DNA of 64,000 nt. It comes from Anatilimnocola floriformis. GTDB lineage: Bacteria; Planctomycetota; Planctomycetia; Pirellulales; Pirellulaceae. The translations under genes and the position numbers were made by a program. The stretch's first letter is position 1. Each line of letters begins with the position of its first letter. Location of the stretch: positions 1,240,001 through 1,304,000 of the forward strand of contig NZ_JAMLFW010000002.1 of assembly GCF_024256385.1 (NCBI RefSeq). The letters are read 5' to 3'. The notes beneath the pieces are model-generated. The model saw nothing but the letters and a program-made list of their open reading frames with translations. It was not told where the DNA came from and did not search any database. This document shows positions 45,705 through 53,979 of this stretch, piece by piece.

Positions 45705-46121
45705 ATGGCCGACACATATCGCCCTCTGAGCGCTCGCGAATTATGGCAGCGGTGAAGTCGACCGACACTTCGCCGGAGTTGGTGGTGCGGCGGTTGATTC
45801 ATGCGATGGGATATCGCTACCGGTTGCATGTAAAGTCGTTGCCAGGGACACCAGATTTGGTGCTCCGCCGACTGGGCAAGGTTGTCATTGTGAACGGCTG
45901 CTTTTGGCATGGCCATTCATGCGGTAGGTGCCGCATACCCGCAACCAATCGCGACTACTGGGTGGCCAAGATCGAGCGCAATTAAGCCCGCGACCGGCGA
46001 ACACGTCGCGCGCTCAATCGGCAGGGCTGGCGAGTTATGACCGTTTGGGAATGTCAGACCGTCGTGCGCCGCCGTGAGGCGCTGCGGCGGAGGTTGGCGA
46101 CGTTTTTGAGCTCGAGTTAGC
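45705..46121 (+). pseudogene. vsr: Very short patch repair endonuclease (vsr), decayed
   Basis: The Vsr family nicks T:G mismatches that arise by deamination of 5-methylcytosine. ATG 45705 starts MADTYRP in one frame; the family continuation PSERSRIMAAVKSTDTSPELVVRRL is one base out of frame, implying a 1-bp loss near 45722. From 45743 the frame reads through RLHVKSLPGTPDLVLRRL, VVIVNGCFWHGHSCGRC and YWVAKIERN, then hits TAA at 45983-45985. After it, the same frame continues with ARDRRTRRALNRQGWRVMTV and WECQTVVRRREAL to a stop at 46119-46121. The WEC segment is needed for the fold. Two inactivating lesions make this a pseudogene. Confidence 0.85.
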
Positions 46122-46172
46122 GCGGAGAGCGCAACTAGTTCGACGTCGTGAGAGAGATTTCACACTGCATTA

Positions 46173-46205
46173 GCCCCTCTCCCCGGAGTACCGGGGCGAG
46201 GGAGT
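46173..46205. repeat. CCCTCTCCCCGG palindromic repeat, copy 3
   Basis: CCCCTCTCCCCGGAGTACCG then GGGCGAGGGAG, identical in its hairpin to copy 1. It lies between the vsr relic and the 3' end of typA and could terminate either transcript. Confidence 0.65.
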
Positions 46206-46228
46206 TTGGAAAGGCAGAGCTGCGAGCG

Positions 46229-48052
46229 TTAGGCGGTCGAGGCTTCTTTGCGGCCTTCGCGGCGGCGGTCGTGTTCCTTGAGGAGCATTTTCCGCAGGCG
46301 GATTTGCGTCGGCGTGATTTCGACTAGCTCGTCGTCCTCGATGTATTCGAGGGCCGCTTCGAGGTCCATGCGGCGCGGCGGCTTGAGCAGGATGTTGTCA
46401 TCGGTGCCCGAGGCTCGCATGTTGGTGAGCTTCTTTTCCTTGGTCGGGTTCACGGCCAGGTCGTTGTCGCGGGCGTTTTCGCCGACGATTTGACCTTCGT
46501 ACACTTCGTCGTTGTGCGTGACGAACATGTCGGCCCGTTCTTGCAGCGTGTTCAAGCCGAAGGCGTTGGCTTTGCCGGTGACCATGCTCACATACACGCC
46601 GTTGGGCCGCTTCGGCACTTCACCGATCACAGGCTTGTAGCCGGCGAAGCGGTGATGCACGACGGCGGTCCCCTGCGTGCCGTTGAGCAAGCGGGTGCGG
46701 AGGCCGATCAGGCCGCGGGCGGGGATCATGAATTTGCAGTGCGTGAAGTCGCCACGGACGTGCAGCTCTTCGGTTTCGCCGCGGCGAGCGCCGACCAGTT
46801 CCATCACCGGGCCGAGCTTGTCCGAGGGGACTTCGACGACCAGCGATTCAAACGGCTCTTGCTTCACGCCGTCGATTTCCTTCATGATCACCTGCGGCTT
46901 GCCGACCGAAAGCTCATAGCCTTCGCGACGCATCGCTTCGATCAGCACGGACAAGTGAAGCACGCCACGGCCCGAAACGGCAAAGGCATCGCTCCCTTCC
47001 ACCTGGCGGACGCGAAGAGCGACGTTACGCTCGAGTTCCTTGGTGAGGCGTTCACGCAGCTGGCGGTTGGTGACGTACTTCCCTTCCTTGCCGGCGAAGG
47101 GGCTGCTGTTGATCGTGAAGATCATCTCCAGCGTCGGTTCGTCGATCGTCAGGCGCGGCAGCGGGCGAACATGTTCGCGATGGCAGATGGTATCGCCAAT
47201 TTCGACGTCTTCGACGCCGACGATCGCGCACACGTCACCGGCTTGCACTTCTTCGGTTTCGGTGCGGCCGAGGTTGGTGAAGATGTAGAGCTTTTGAACT
47301 TTCGATTCCGTGACCACGCCGCCCTTCTTGACGAGGGCGACGGTTTGGCCACGCTTCACGCTGCCGGCTTGCACACGACCCACCGCAATGCGGCCGACGA
47401 ACTCCGACCAGTCGAGCGTGGTGCAGAGCATCTGCAGCGGCGCTTCGATATCGACGTCGGGACCGGGGATTTGTTCCAGCACCATGTCGAGCAGTGGCTG
47501 CATCGACTCGGTCTTCACTTCGGGATCGGTCGTGGCGTAGCCAAGGCGGCCGCTGGCAAACAGGTATTTGAAATCTTCGAGGTGCTCTTCGGCGCCGAGG
47601 TCCATCAGCAGAGCGAACGCTTCATCGAGCGTCTCATGCGGGCGGGCATCGGGGCGATCGATCTTGTTGATGAGCACAATCGGCTTGAGACCAACTTCAA
47701 GGGCCTTCGAGAGGACGAACCGCGTTTGCGGCATGGGCCCTTCGGCAGCATCCATCAGCACCACAGCGCCGTCGGCCATGCGGACGACGCGCTCGACCTC
47801 GCCGCCGAAATCGGCGTGTCCGGGGGTGTCGATGATATTGATCTTCACGCCCTTGTAGGGGAGCGAAATGTTCTTGGCGAGAATGGTGATCCCGCGTTCG
47901 CGTTCCTGATCGTTGGAATCGAGGATGCAGTCGCCCTGGAGCTGGCTTTCGCGGAACTGGCCGCTCTGGTGCAACAGGCAGTCGACGAGAGAGGTCTTCC
48001 CATGGTCGACGTGGGCGATGATGACGATGTTTCGAATGTCGTTACGGCGCAT
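46229..48052 (-). CDS. typA: Ribosome-associated GTPase TypA/BipA
   Basis: TypA (BipA) is a translational GTPase that aids 50S assembly and stress growth. The G domain shows IIAHVDHGKTSLVDCLL (G1), ERGITILAKN (G2), DTPGHADFGGEV (G3) and NKIDRPDARP (G4). The C-terminal part shows the BipA-specific PRGLIGLRTRLLNGTQGTAV and a conserved end with NMRASGTDDNI. 607 residues is the usual length. The ATG is clear. Upstream, a G-rich tract lies between this gene and the divergent gene at 48313. Confidence 0.97.
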   Translation of the reverse strand: MRRNDIRNIVIIAHVDHGKTSLVDCLLHQSGQFRESQLQGDCILDSNDQERERGITILAKNISLPYKGVKINIIDTPGHADFGGEVERVVRMADGAVVLMDAAEGPMPQTRFVLSKALEVGLKPIVLINKIDRPDARPHETLDEAFALLMDLGAEEHLEDFKYLFASGRLGYATTDPEVKTESMQPLLDMVLEQIPGPDVDIEAPLQMLCTTLDWSEFVGRIAVGRVQAGSVKRGQTVALVKKGGVVTESKVQKLYIFTNLGRTETEEVQAGDVCAIVGVEDVEIGDTICHREHVRPLPRLTIDEPTLEMIFTINSSPFAGKEGKYVTNRQLRERLTKELERNVALRVRQVEGSDAFAVSGRGVLHLSVLIEAMRREGYELSVGKPQVIMKEIDGVKQEPFESLVVEVPSDKLGPVMELVGARRGETEELHVRGDFTHCKFMIPARGLIGLRTRLLNGTQGTAVVHHRFAGYKPVIGEVPKRPNGVYVSMVTGKANAFGLNTLQERADMFVTHNDEVYEGQIVGENARDNDLAVNPTKEKKLTNMRASGTDDNILLKPPRRMDLEAALEYIEDDELVEITPTQIRLRKMLLKEHDRRREGRKEASTA

Positions 48053-48182
48053 TGTGATTGCTGCGGGTACGCAGAGTGGGGTTTTTGGCTGCGAGTACGC
48101 AGGCTCAAATTCCGGGCAAATTTCTCGCTAATCCTTATTTTTAGGCTGTCGGCGTGAAATGGCCAAGGGCAACGATGGTTTT

Positions 48183-48214
48183 GGGGGCTGGGAACTGGGG
48201 GCTAGGGGCTGGGG
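48183..48214 (+). other. G-quadruplex-type G tract
   Basis: Five G runs (5, 3, 5, 4 and 4 bases) separated by two to four bases, in the divergent gap between typA and the gene at 48313. The pattern satisfies a simple G4 rule. A looser example lies at about 53291-53335. Confidence 0.55.
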
Positions 48215-48312
48215 AGGAAAGCTTTGGTGAAGAACGGATGAAGCCAGGGGCTGAGGCAAAATCTGCTTAACTGTGCTGCTGTCGGGAGTTACGATGACGG
48301 CAGGAGGAGAAT

Positions 48313-48828
48313 ATGTCGAATAACGAGCCCCAGCCGAATCCCTTTGAATCTCCGGTGGAAGCAAACCCCGGTGACGAGCAATCTTCGGAAACCGGCAAGT
48401 TGATCTTCAAAACCGTCAAATACGCCGGCGGGGCGCTGGTGCTGTTGGTTGCCTTGCAGTTCCTCAACATCGTGGGATTTACGTATATCCGCCGCGTGGA
48501 CAACCAACCGCTGAAGAATCCGATCCGCGTTATTCGCAACAGCAACGACGAGTTGGAATTGGCCGATGGTCGGGTGGTCGTCAATTACTGGGACGGTCAG
48601 CGCTTGGCTGAGGTGATGAAGCGCACAGGATTGAATGACGTCGAAATCGAGTCATCCGACCTGGGGCACGATAAGGTCGATGTTTACGTGCGGGACCACC
48701 AGTTCATTTGTGGCATCGGCGGCCCGATATTCATCATTCCTTTGATTCCCTTGAACGCGCCGCGCTACAAACGGACGTCCGCTGGCTACGGGTATCGAGT
48801 TCAGCAGCCAGATCAAGTGAGTGAGTGA
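48313..48828 (+). CDS. Hypothetical membrane protein, 171 aa
   Basis: The first 30 residues are polar with a planctomycete-typical NPFESPVEA motif. One strong membrane helix follows (YAGGALVLLVALQFLNIVGF), then a soluble beta-rich domain (VIRNSNDELELADGRVVVNYWDGQRL) and a second, weaker hydrophobic stretch (GGPIFIIPLIPL). GGAGG lies 10 bases before the ATG. No known family; role unknown. Confidence 0.7.
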   Translation: MSNNEPQPNPFESPVEANPGDEQSSETGKLIFKTVKYAGGALVLLVALQFLNIVGFTYIRRVDNQPLKNPIRVIRNSNDELELADGRVVVNYWDGQRLAEVMKRTGLNDVEIESSDLGHDKVDVYVRDHQFICGIGGPIFIIPLIPLNAPRYKRTSAGYGYRVQQPDQVSE

Positions 48829-48843
48829 GGCAGTCGCACGGAA

Positions 48844-49308
48844 CTATAGTCCCGCGAGCTCTAGCACTTCTTCGAACTCTTCTTCCGTCACCGGTTGCAC
48901 GGAGAGGCGCGAGCCCTTGCGCAGCAGTTCCATCTTGGCCAGCGCCTTTACTTTCTTTAGCTCGTCGAGTCCCAGCGGCTTGTCGAAGATTTGATCGAGT
49001 TGGATGTCGATCATGTACCAGCGCGGGTTTTCTTTGGTGCTCGCGGGATCGTAGTGATGGTGCTTTTTGTCCTGCGCGGTGAGATCGGGATAGCCTTCCT
49101 TCACGACCTTGGCAGTACCGACGATCGCCGGGGGATTGGCGTTGCTGTGATAGAACAGCACGCGGTCTCCGGACTTGATTTCGTCGCGGAGAAAGTTGCG
49201 GGCCTGGTAATTTCGCACGCCGTCCCAGCAGGTCGTTTGCTTCGGCGCCTTCTGCAGGTCCTGGATCGAAAACGACTCGGGCTCGGATTTGAGCAGCCAG
49301 TATTTCAT
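48844..49308 (-). CDS. EVE-domain protein
   Basis: A 154-residue protein consisting of one EVE domain, a PUA-like fold proposed to bind modified bases in RNA or DNA. Conserved pieces are MKYWLLKSEPESFSI, WDGVRNYQARNFLR, GDRVLFYHSNANPPAIVG, DPASTKENPRWYMIDIQ and the terminal FEEVLELAGL. It closely resembles the stand-alone EVE proteins such as human THYN1 and their bacterial relatives. Convergent with the hypothetical gene at 48313, 15 bp apart. Confidence 0.92.
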   Translation of the reverse strand: MKYWLLKSEPESFSIQDLQKAPKQTTCWDGVRNYQARNFLRDEIKSGDRVLFYHSNANPPAIVGTAKVVKEGYPDLTAQDKKHHHYDPASTKENPRWYMIDIQLDQIFDKPLGLDELKKVKALAKMELLRKGSRLSVQPVTEEEFEEVLELAGL

Positions 49309-49435
49309 GGTGACGTATCTGGTGAGTGACTACATTGCCTTCATAACCCGTGGCAGCAGCCAGGGAAAATGAGAGTGTAACAAGATTCGCCTGTACGCTG
49401 CGAATAACCAGCCAGCCAGCCACGAGAGGATCATC

Positions 49436-49570
49436 ATGCTCGCCCTGTTTGGAATCGGTATGATCGAGTTGATCATCCTGGCCGCAGTCGGCGGCTTGGC
49501 CTGTTTGATCGGCGCGATTGTCCTCGTCGTGATCTTGATGGCGGCGTCGAAAGATCGGCGTCGGGATTAA
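49436..49570 (+). CDS. Tiny single-helix membrane protein 1, 44 aa
   Basis: ATG 49436, preceded by GAGAGGA, encodes one long hydrophobic helix (LIILAAVGGLACLIGAIVLV) with a basic end, ASKDRRRD. It is followed 26 bases later by a second gene of the same plan. The hydrophobic N-terminus, the shared tail and the ribosome-binding site support a real gene. Function unknown. Confidence 0.6.
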   Translation: MLALFGIGMIELIILAAVGGLACLIGAIVLVVILMAASKDRRRD

Positions 49571-49596
49571 ACCTCAACCGCAAAGAACCAGACTCC

Positions 49597-49737
49597 ATGG
49601 GTCCGGCACCAATGATGTCATTCAGCATTCTGCTTATCGGCGGCGTGATGGCGCTCGTCTTCGTCGTCGGCCTGATCGTCGTGGTCGCCGCAGTGGCTGC
49701 ATCGTCGGGCAAGCGTGGCGATCGGCGCGAGGACTAG
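49597..49737 (+). CDS. Tiny single-helix membrane protein 2, 46 aa
   Basis: ATG 49597 (or ATG 49612) encodes one hydrophobic helix (FSILLIGGVMALVFVVGLIV) and a tail SSGKRGDRRED, like the tail of the preceding gene. The two look like tandem paralogues. It converges with the DUF420 gene 13 bp away. Function unknown. Confidence 0.55.
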   Translation: MGPAPMMSFSILLIGGVMALVFVVGLIVVVAAVAASSGKRGDRRED

Positions 49738-49750
49738 CGTCGCCGCAGAA

Positions 49751-50284
49751 CTATGTCGCGATAAACGCCATCCAGTAGAAGATCCACCCGGTCACGCCGG
49801 TCATCACCATGCCTGCCGTGGCGATCATGCCCCAGCGGCGATGCCACGCCGAATGCTTTCCCGGTTGCGGCGGACTCGGAAAGTGCCGCAGCGCTTGCAC
49901 GATCACCACGATCCACAGCAACAGCGTGGGAATCGCGAATGACAGGTGCACGATCAGGCTGTAACCAACCGGGCAGCTCCAAGGCTTGGTCGCATCGAAA
50001 TAGGGCGACGGCGTGGCGAGGGCTTTCCAATCGGTGAAGAACCGCATGTCGAGCTCAAAAGCCGTGACCGCGATCAGCAGCACCGTGCCGAGGACAATCT
50101 GCAGCTGTTTATGCAGCTGATACCGCCGCAGGTACTTCACCTGATAGACGCTGAAGAGCAACACCGGCACGACGAGAAACATGGCTAGGAAGACCACGTC
50201 GAGCATCAGTGAGCCGCGGCCGCCCAGAAAACCATAGGCGCCTTTCACGGGCAAAGCCGCATCCGCAGCCAACAAAAATTCCAC
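49751..50284 (-). CDS. DUF420 membrane protein
   Basis: A 177-residue polytopic membrane protein matching DUF420: GRGSLMLDVVFLAMFLVVPVLLFSVYQVKYLRRYQLHKQLQIVLGTVLLIAV, then HLSFAIPTLLLWIVVIVQALRHF and HRRWGMIATAGMVMTGVTGWIFYWM. Four helices with conserved His residues recall haem-copper-oxidase-associated proteins, but no oxidase genes are nearby. I chose the GTG at 50284, preceded by GGAG, because the longer frame (from 50401) would overlap the upstream gene and adds no membrane protein features. Confidence 0.75.
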   Translation of the reverse strand: MEFLLAADAALPVKGAYGFLGGRGSLMLDVVFLAMFLVVPVLLFSVYQVKYLRRYQLHKQLQIVLGTVLLIAVTAFELDMRFFTDWKALATPSPYFDATKPWSCPVGYSLIVHLSFAIPTLLLWIVVIVQALRHFPSPPQPGKHSAWHRRWGMIATAGMVMTGVTGWIFYWMAFIAT

Positions 50285-50373
50285 GCTCAAACTCCGCGGC
50301 AGGTGTACTTCAAGGATGCGGAAGATTGTACCACCGCAGCCTAGGGCGACGAATGGCGGGTTCGAGTTGCCAT

Positions 50374-51819
50374 TCACCACGGCTTGAGCCAATTCCACCA
50401 ACCGCCACCGAGCTTGCGGAGCTCCTCATGAGGAGATTTGCGGAGGCTTTCGCGAGCGAGCGTGGCGATCGATTTGGCATCGCCCATCCAGCCGAGATTA
50501 GTCCGTCGGCTGGGAGTTTTGGTTTCGGCGAGCAATTTTTCCGCAACCGGTTTTGCGCGGAGGTCGCCCAGTTTGCACAGGCTTTCGAACGCGGCCAAGC
50601 GGTGCAAATCATCGGCGTCTGCGATCCATTTCAACAGCAGGTCGACGTTCGTCTCACCCGGAATATCGCCCAACAGCCGCAGTAGGTTGTCGATGTGATT
50701 CGGGTCAATTTCGCGCGCGAGGAGTTCGGTAGCCGCCGGCAAGCATGACGGATTCTTCAGCTGCCGTAAGCCGAGAATGGCATAGTGGCGAACGCTGAAG
50801 TTCTCATCGGCAAGTAACTCGATGAGCAGCGGCACATCGTTGAGCTTCCAGTCGATTGCGTTCGCCGCGAAACCGCGCAGCGACCGATGCGGCGAACGGA
50901 GCAACTGCAGGAGGATTGCACGCGAATGGGGCTGCGTCGCATTGAGCGCAAAGTAAGCACTCTGCGCGACCTCTTCGTTCTCGTCAAAAAGAAGAACTAC
51001 GGCTTCTGGGTCAAATCTCTGCTGCAGATTTTCGGCGGCATATACCGCTGCTTGCCGCACTTCGGCTGCTTCGTCTTGCAGACGAGGGACCAGGAGCTTC
51101 GCTGCCTCGTGAATCTGGAACTTTCGCACGACACGACAAGCGGCAGCTCGAACACCGGCCAGCGGATGACCGAGGAGTTCGGCCGCGCGGCCGCGCCCCG
51201 CCCGAGATAACGTCGGCCAGCGGAGGAGCGCATCGACGGCGAACCCACGATGACGATCCTGAGTGGCAGGATCGTCGAAGATCTGCCATAGCTGCGGCTC
51301 CTCGCCCCTCAGCCCGTAACCAAAACCACTCATTTCGCAGCCGGCGAGCAACTCATCGAGCCAACGCTCATACCAACTCAAAAAATCAGGTTCGAGAATC
51401 ACATACGGCGGTTGATTGTCTTCATCGAGATACACCACGCGGCCCGCGTACTCGCCGGTCACAATCAAGCCGATCATGTACGAACAGCCTTGCGTGCCGA
51501 TCACCAGAATGCCGTGGTAGACATCGTTGTTGAACTCCTTTTCCCAATCGTTCTCGCGCGACATGTCAGGATAGAGCGGGCACGGCAGCGCCAGAAAATT
51601 GGCCGGCGGATCGTCGACCGTGTAGTCGAGCGGATGCATCTTCTCGATGCCGTAAATCCCATAGTAGGGCCCCGCGCCGCCATTTCCGGCGAGTTGCAGA
51701 AACGCCGCAAAATCAGCGGGCAAACGGATCTGATGCTTCGTTTCAAACTGCCGAATATCCACTGCGCTCAGTCGCGAGTTCAATTTGAATTTGTGTGAAT
51801 CCGAGCCAAAGCAGGACAA
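50374..51819 (-). CDS. SUKH (SMI1/KNR4)-HEAT-repeat protein, start uncertain
   Basis: About 481 residues. The N-terminal SUKH domain is visible (LSAVDIRQFETKHQIRLPADFAAFLQLAGNGGAGPYYGIY ... FNNDVYHGILVIGTQGCSYMIGLIV ... FLSWYERWLDELL). The C-terminal half has HEAT-like repeats (LGHPLAGVRAAACRVVRKF, LADENFSVRHYAILGLRQL). SUKH domains are common toxin-immunity modules. The protein-like frame continues upstream of the TTG at 51819 (ADRIEQILAKLGLVRSRG) to a stop, without an ATG, GTG or TTG there. The true start may therefore have been lost, or may be a CTG. Functional status is uncertain. Confidence 0.75.
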   Translation of the reverse strand: MSCFGSDSHKFKLNSRLSAVDIRQFETKHQIRLPADFAAFLQLAGNGGAGPYYGIYGIEKMHPLDYTVDDPPANFLALPCPLYPDMSRENDWEKEFNNDVYHGILVIGTQGCSYMIGLIVTGEYAGRVVYLDEDNQPPYVILEPDFLSWYERWLDELLAGCEMSGFGYGLRGEEPQLWQIFDDPATQDRHRGFAVDALLRWPTLSRAGRGRAAELLGHPLAGVRAAACRVVRKFQIHEAAKLLVPRLQDEAAEVRQAAVYAAENLQQRFDPEAVVLLFDENEEVAQSAYFALNATQPHSRAILLQLLRSPHRSLRGFAANAIDWKLNDVPLLIELLADENFSVRHYAILGLRQLKNPSCLPAATELLAREIDPNHIDNLLRLLGDIPGETNVDLLLKWIADADDLHRLAAFESLCKLGDLRAKPVAEKLLAETKTPSRRTNLGWMGDAKSIATLARESLRKSPHEELRKLGGGWWNWLKPW

Positions 51820-51903
51820 GCCCCGGCTGCGAACCAGGCCGAGCTTGGCAAGGATTTGCTCGATGCGATCGGCGTGGGAAGCGGTGATGGCTCTGCCCTT
51901 ACT

Positions 51904-52386
51904 TCATTGCGAATTCAAATTTGGCTGAGTTTGAATCTGCTTGGCAATTTCTGCCTGGCGCTGTGCCGATTGAATCGCGCCGTCGATGTAAAAGCAATCG
52001 TAAAGCGCGGCGCAGAGTAATCGAAATCGCTCTTGGTCGGTCGAGGTCTTCCTGGGATCGGCGTAGGACGGATAGGCATTCACGCCCGCAGCTTTGTGGC
52101 TACGGCCGTCGATCTCAATGTTAAAGAACCACACGCCGCCATCTAGGACTTCGTGGCCGATGTCGTTGGGGTTGTAGTCGGTTCGCCAATTCCAAACATC
52201 GAGCAGTTGCAACGCGACGACGAACTTCTCAACTTGTTGATTCGATGCTGGAATGCGGCCGACGATCAAGTCCTTGAAATAGTCTGTACCGCGATAACGA
52301 AGCTCGCCGTCCTTCAATCGCCAGCTGTATTCGCCATGAAAACAGAGGCGTTCAGCGAGTTCGAATTTTGAATTGGTCGGCGACAT
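51904..52386 (-). CDS. Hypothetical protein, 160 aa
   Basis: A soluble protein with no signal peptide. It shows FHGEYSWRLKDGELRYRG, VEKFVVALQLLDVWNWRTDYNPNDIGHEVLDGGVWFFNIEIDGR and NAYPSYADPRKTSTDQERFRLLCAALYDCF. The pattern W..Y.....D...W...I......G.NAYP is seen, as I recall, in a group of uncharacterised bacterial proteins. It lies upstream of the SUKH-HEAT gene on the same strand and could be co-transcribed with it. No function is known to me. Confidence 0.65.
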   Translation of the reverse strand: MSPTNSKFELAERLCFHGEYSWRLKDGELRYRGTDYFKDLIVGRIPASNQQVEKFVVALQLLDVWNWRTDYNPNDIGHEVLDGGVWFFNIEIDGRSHKAAGVNAYPSYADPRKTSTDQERFRLLCAALYDCFYIDGAIQSAQRQAEIAKQIQTQPNLNSQ

Positions 52387-52429
52387 AACGCACTATCAAA
52401 GAACGCTACTTCGCTGATTTGTTGAGCGC

Positions 52430-53287
52430 CTACTCGCGCGTCAGCGCATGAAACTTTGCGGTCAACTGCTTCGTCATCGGCCCGGGTTTGCCGTCGCTGA
52501 TGCTGCGGCTGTCGATTTCGACGACGGGGATTACTTCGGCGGCGCTGCCGGTGAGGAAGACTTCGTCGGCGATGTAGACGTCGTGGCGGCTCAGCGGGAT
52601 TTGCTTCACCGTGATGCCGGCCTTTTCGGCGAGCTCGATCACGGCGTTGCGGGTGATCCCTTCGAGAATGCCCGCGTCGATCGGCGGCGTGAAGAGCACG
52701 CCGCCCTTCACCAGGAAGATATTGTCGCCGGTGCACTCGGCCACTTCGCCTTGCGTGTTGAGCATCAGCGCTTCGACGCAGCCAGCTTTCAGACCTTCGA
52801 TCTTGGCGAGAATGTTATTGAGATAGTTCAACGACTTGATGCGCGGGCTGAGGGCGGCGGTGTGATTGCGCACCGTCGACGCCGTCACAATCTTCAGGCC
52901 GTTGTCGTAGAACTCTTTGGGATAGAGCTGAATGTGATCGGTGATGATGATCACTTCGGCCACCGGGCACTTGTTCGGATCGAGGCCGAGCGTGCCACTG
53001 CCGCGGGTGATGATCAGGCGGATGTAGCCATCGCGGATGCCGTTCTTGGCCAGCGTTTCGTTCACCGCCGTGGCCATCTGCTCTTTGCTGATCGGAATGT
53101 TCAGCCAGATCGACCGGGCCGAATCCCACAGGCGGTCGAGATGCTCCTCCAGCCGAAACACCTTGCCGTGGTAGCTCCGCATCCCCTCGAACACGCCGTC
53201 GCCGTAGAGCAGCCCATGGTCATAGACGCTGATCTTGGCGTGCTCTTTGTCGTAATACTTGCCGGAGATGTAGATTTGGAGAGTCAT
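52430..53287 (-). CDS. ilvE: Branched-chain amino acid aminotransferase (class IV)
   Basis: A PLP fold-type IV transaminase that makes leucine, isoleucine and valine from their 2-oxo acids. The PLP lysine is K151 in SPRIKSLNYLNNILAKIE. Other conserved pieces are YDHGLLYGDGVFEGMRSY, GYIRLIITRG, EALMLNTQGEVAECTGDNIF, GITRNAVIELA and EVFLTGSAAEVIPV. 285 residues is normal. D-amino acid transaminase or aminodeoxychorismate lyase are alternatives, but the sequence fits IlvE best. G-rich sequence directly precedes the ATG. Confidence 0.92.
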   Translation of the reverse strand: MTLQIYISGKYYDKEHAKISVYDHGLLYGDGVFEGMRSYHGKVFRLEEHLDRLWDSARSIWLNIPISKEQMATAVNETLAKNGIRDGYIRLIITRGSGTLGLDPNKCPVAEVIIITDHIQLYPKEFYDNGLKIVTASTVRNHTAALSPRIKSLNYLNNILAKIEGLKAGCVEALMLNTQGEVAECTGDNIFLVKGGVLFTPPIDAGILEGITRNAVIELAEKAGITVKQIPLSRHDVYIADEVFLTGSAAEVIPVVEIDSRSISDGKPGPMTKQLTAKFHALTRE

Positions 53288-53679
53288 GGCGGAAGGGGCC
53301 AGGGGTTAGAGGTCAGAGGTTAGGGCTGTGGGGCGAGGCGAGAGACGGGGGAAGTCGTCTCAAACCATTGGGCCTGCTCCCCAATCATATCGGAGTTCGA
53401 GAGACTTGGGAGAGAGTGAGCAGCGAGCGAATCGGTTCGCGCGGCGGGGATTTTTTCTAACCGCTCCCGTCGCTTGAGCTCCGCAGGCCACCACTTTCAC
53501 AACAGTGGTTGCAGTATTTTGAATCGGCGGTAAGTCCTTTGGGTGAATTTGGTTGCGGCAGAAAACAAGGGTTGTTTTGGTCGGATTTCACAACAGTTCA
53601 CAACAACTCCGCAGGTAGTGCTGGATTAAGTGGACCTGGCCGGGAAGGGCGGAACTAAGGGGAATCGGGTTAGTTTCAC
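53288..53679. other. Intergenic region, no gene seen
   Basis: These 392 bases begin with a G-rich tract (about 53291-53335) and then show no open frame of coding character. The ilvE promoter should lie here. No repeat family of the window is present. Confidence 0.4.
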
Positions 53680-53979
53680 CTACTGGTGGGACCAAATAAC
53701 CGGCGGTTCCCACGCCCCCGGTCGCAATCGGCGGTCAGCGTTCTCGATTGGCCAGAAGAAAGACTCGGCCCACTTTCCGCCAACTCGATATGTCTTGTAC
53801 TTTAGAAGGTCGAGAAGAACATCCCGATTCGAGACTTCGCCGTAGCGTGTCTCAGTCCCATCAGGCATGACACACACACTTCCCGGCAAGACCAGAGCCA
53901 GATAACTTCCCGCGTACAGCACCGGCAAAACCAGTAGCACGATGGCGACGATCAGGGGTGCGCGGGATTCGCGTTTCAT
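53680..53979 (-). CDS. Small membrane protein, 99 aa
   Basis: The N-terminus carries one membrane helix (APLIVAIVLLVLPVLYAGSYLALVL), followed by a soluble domain with FFWPIENADRRLRPGAWEPP. The FF-PI...DR-LRP motif recurs in many small planctomycete proteins as far as I recall. Its start overlaps the stop of the gene upstream by four bases, so the two are translated together. Function unknown. Confidence 0.65.
   Translation of the reverse strand: MKRESRAPLIVAIVLLVLPVLYAGSYLALVLPGSVCVMPDGTETRYGEVSNRDVLLDLLKYKTYRVGGKWAESFFWPIENADRRLRPGAWEPPVIWSHQ

Noticed and set aside
46490-48157. 555-codon open frame on the plus strand
   Set aside because: Antisense to typA; no start signals and no protein-like motifs.
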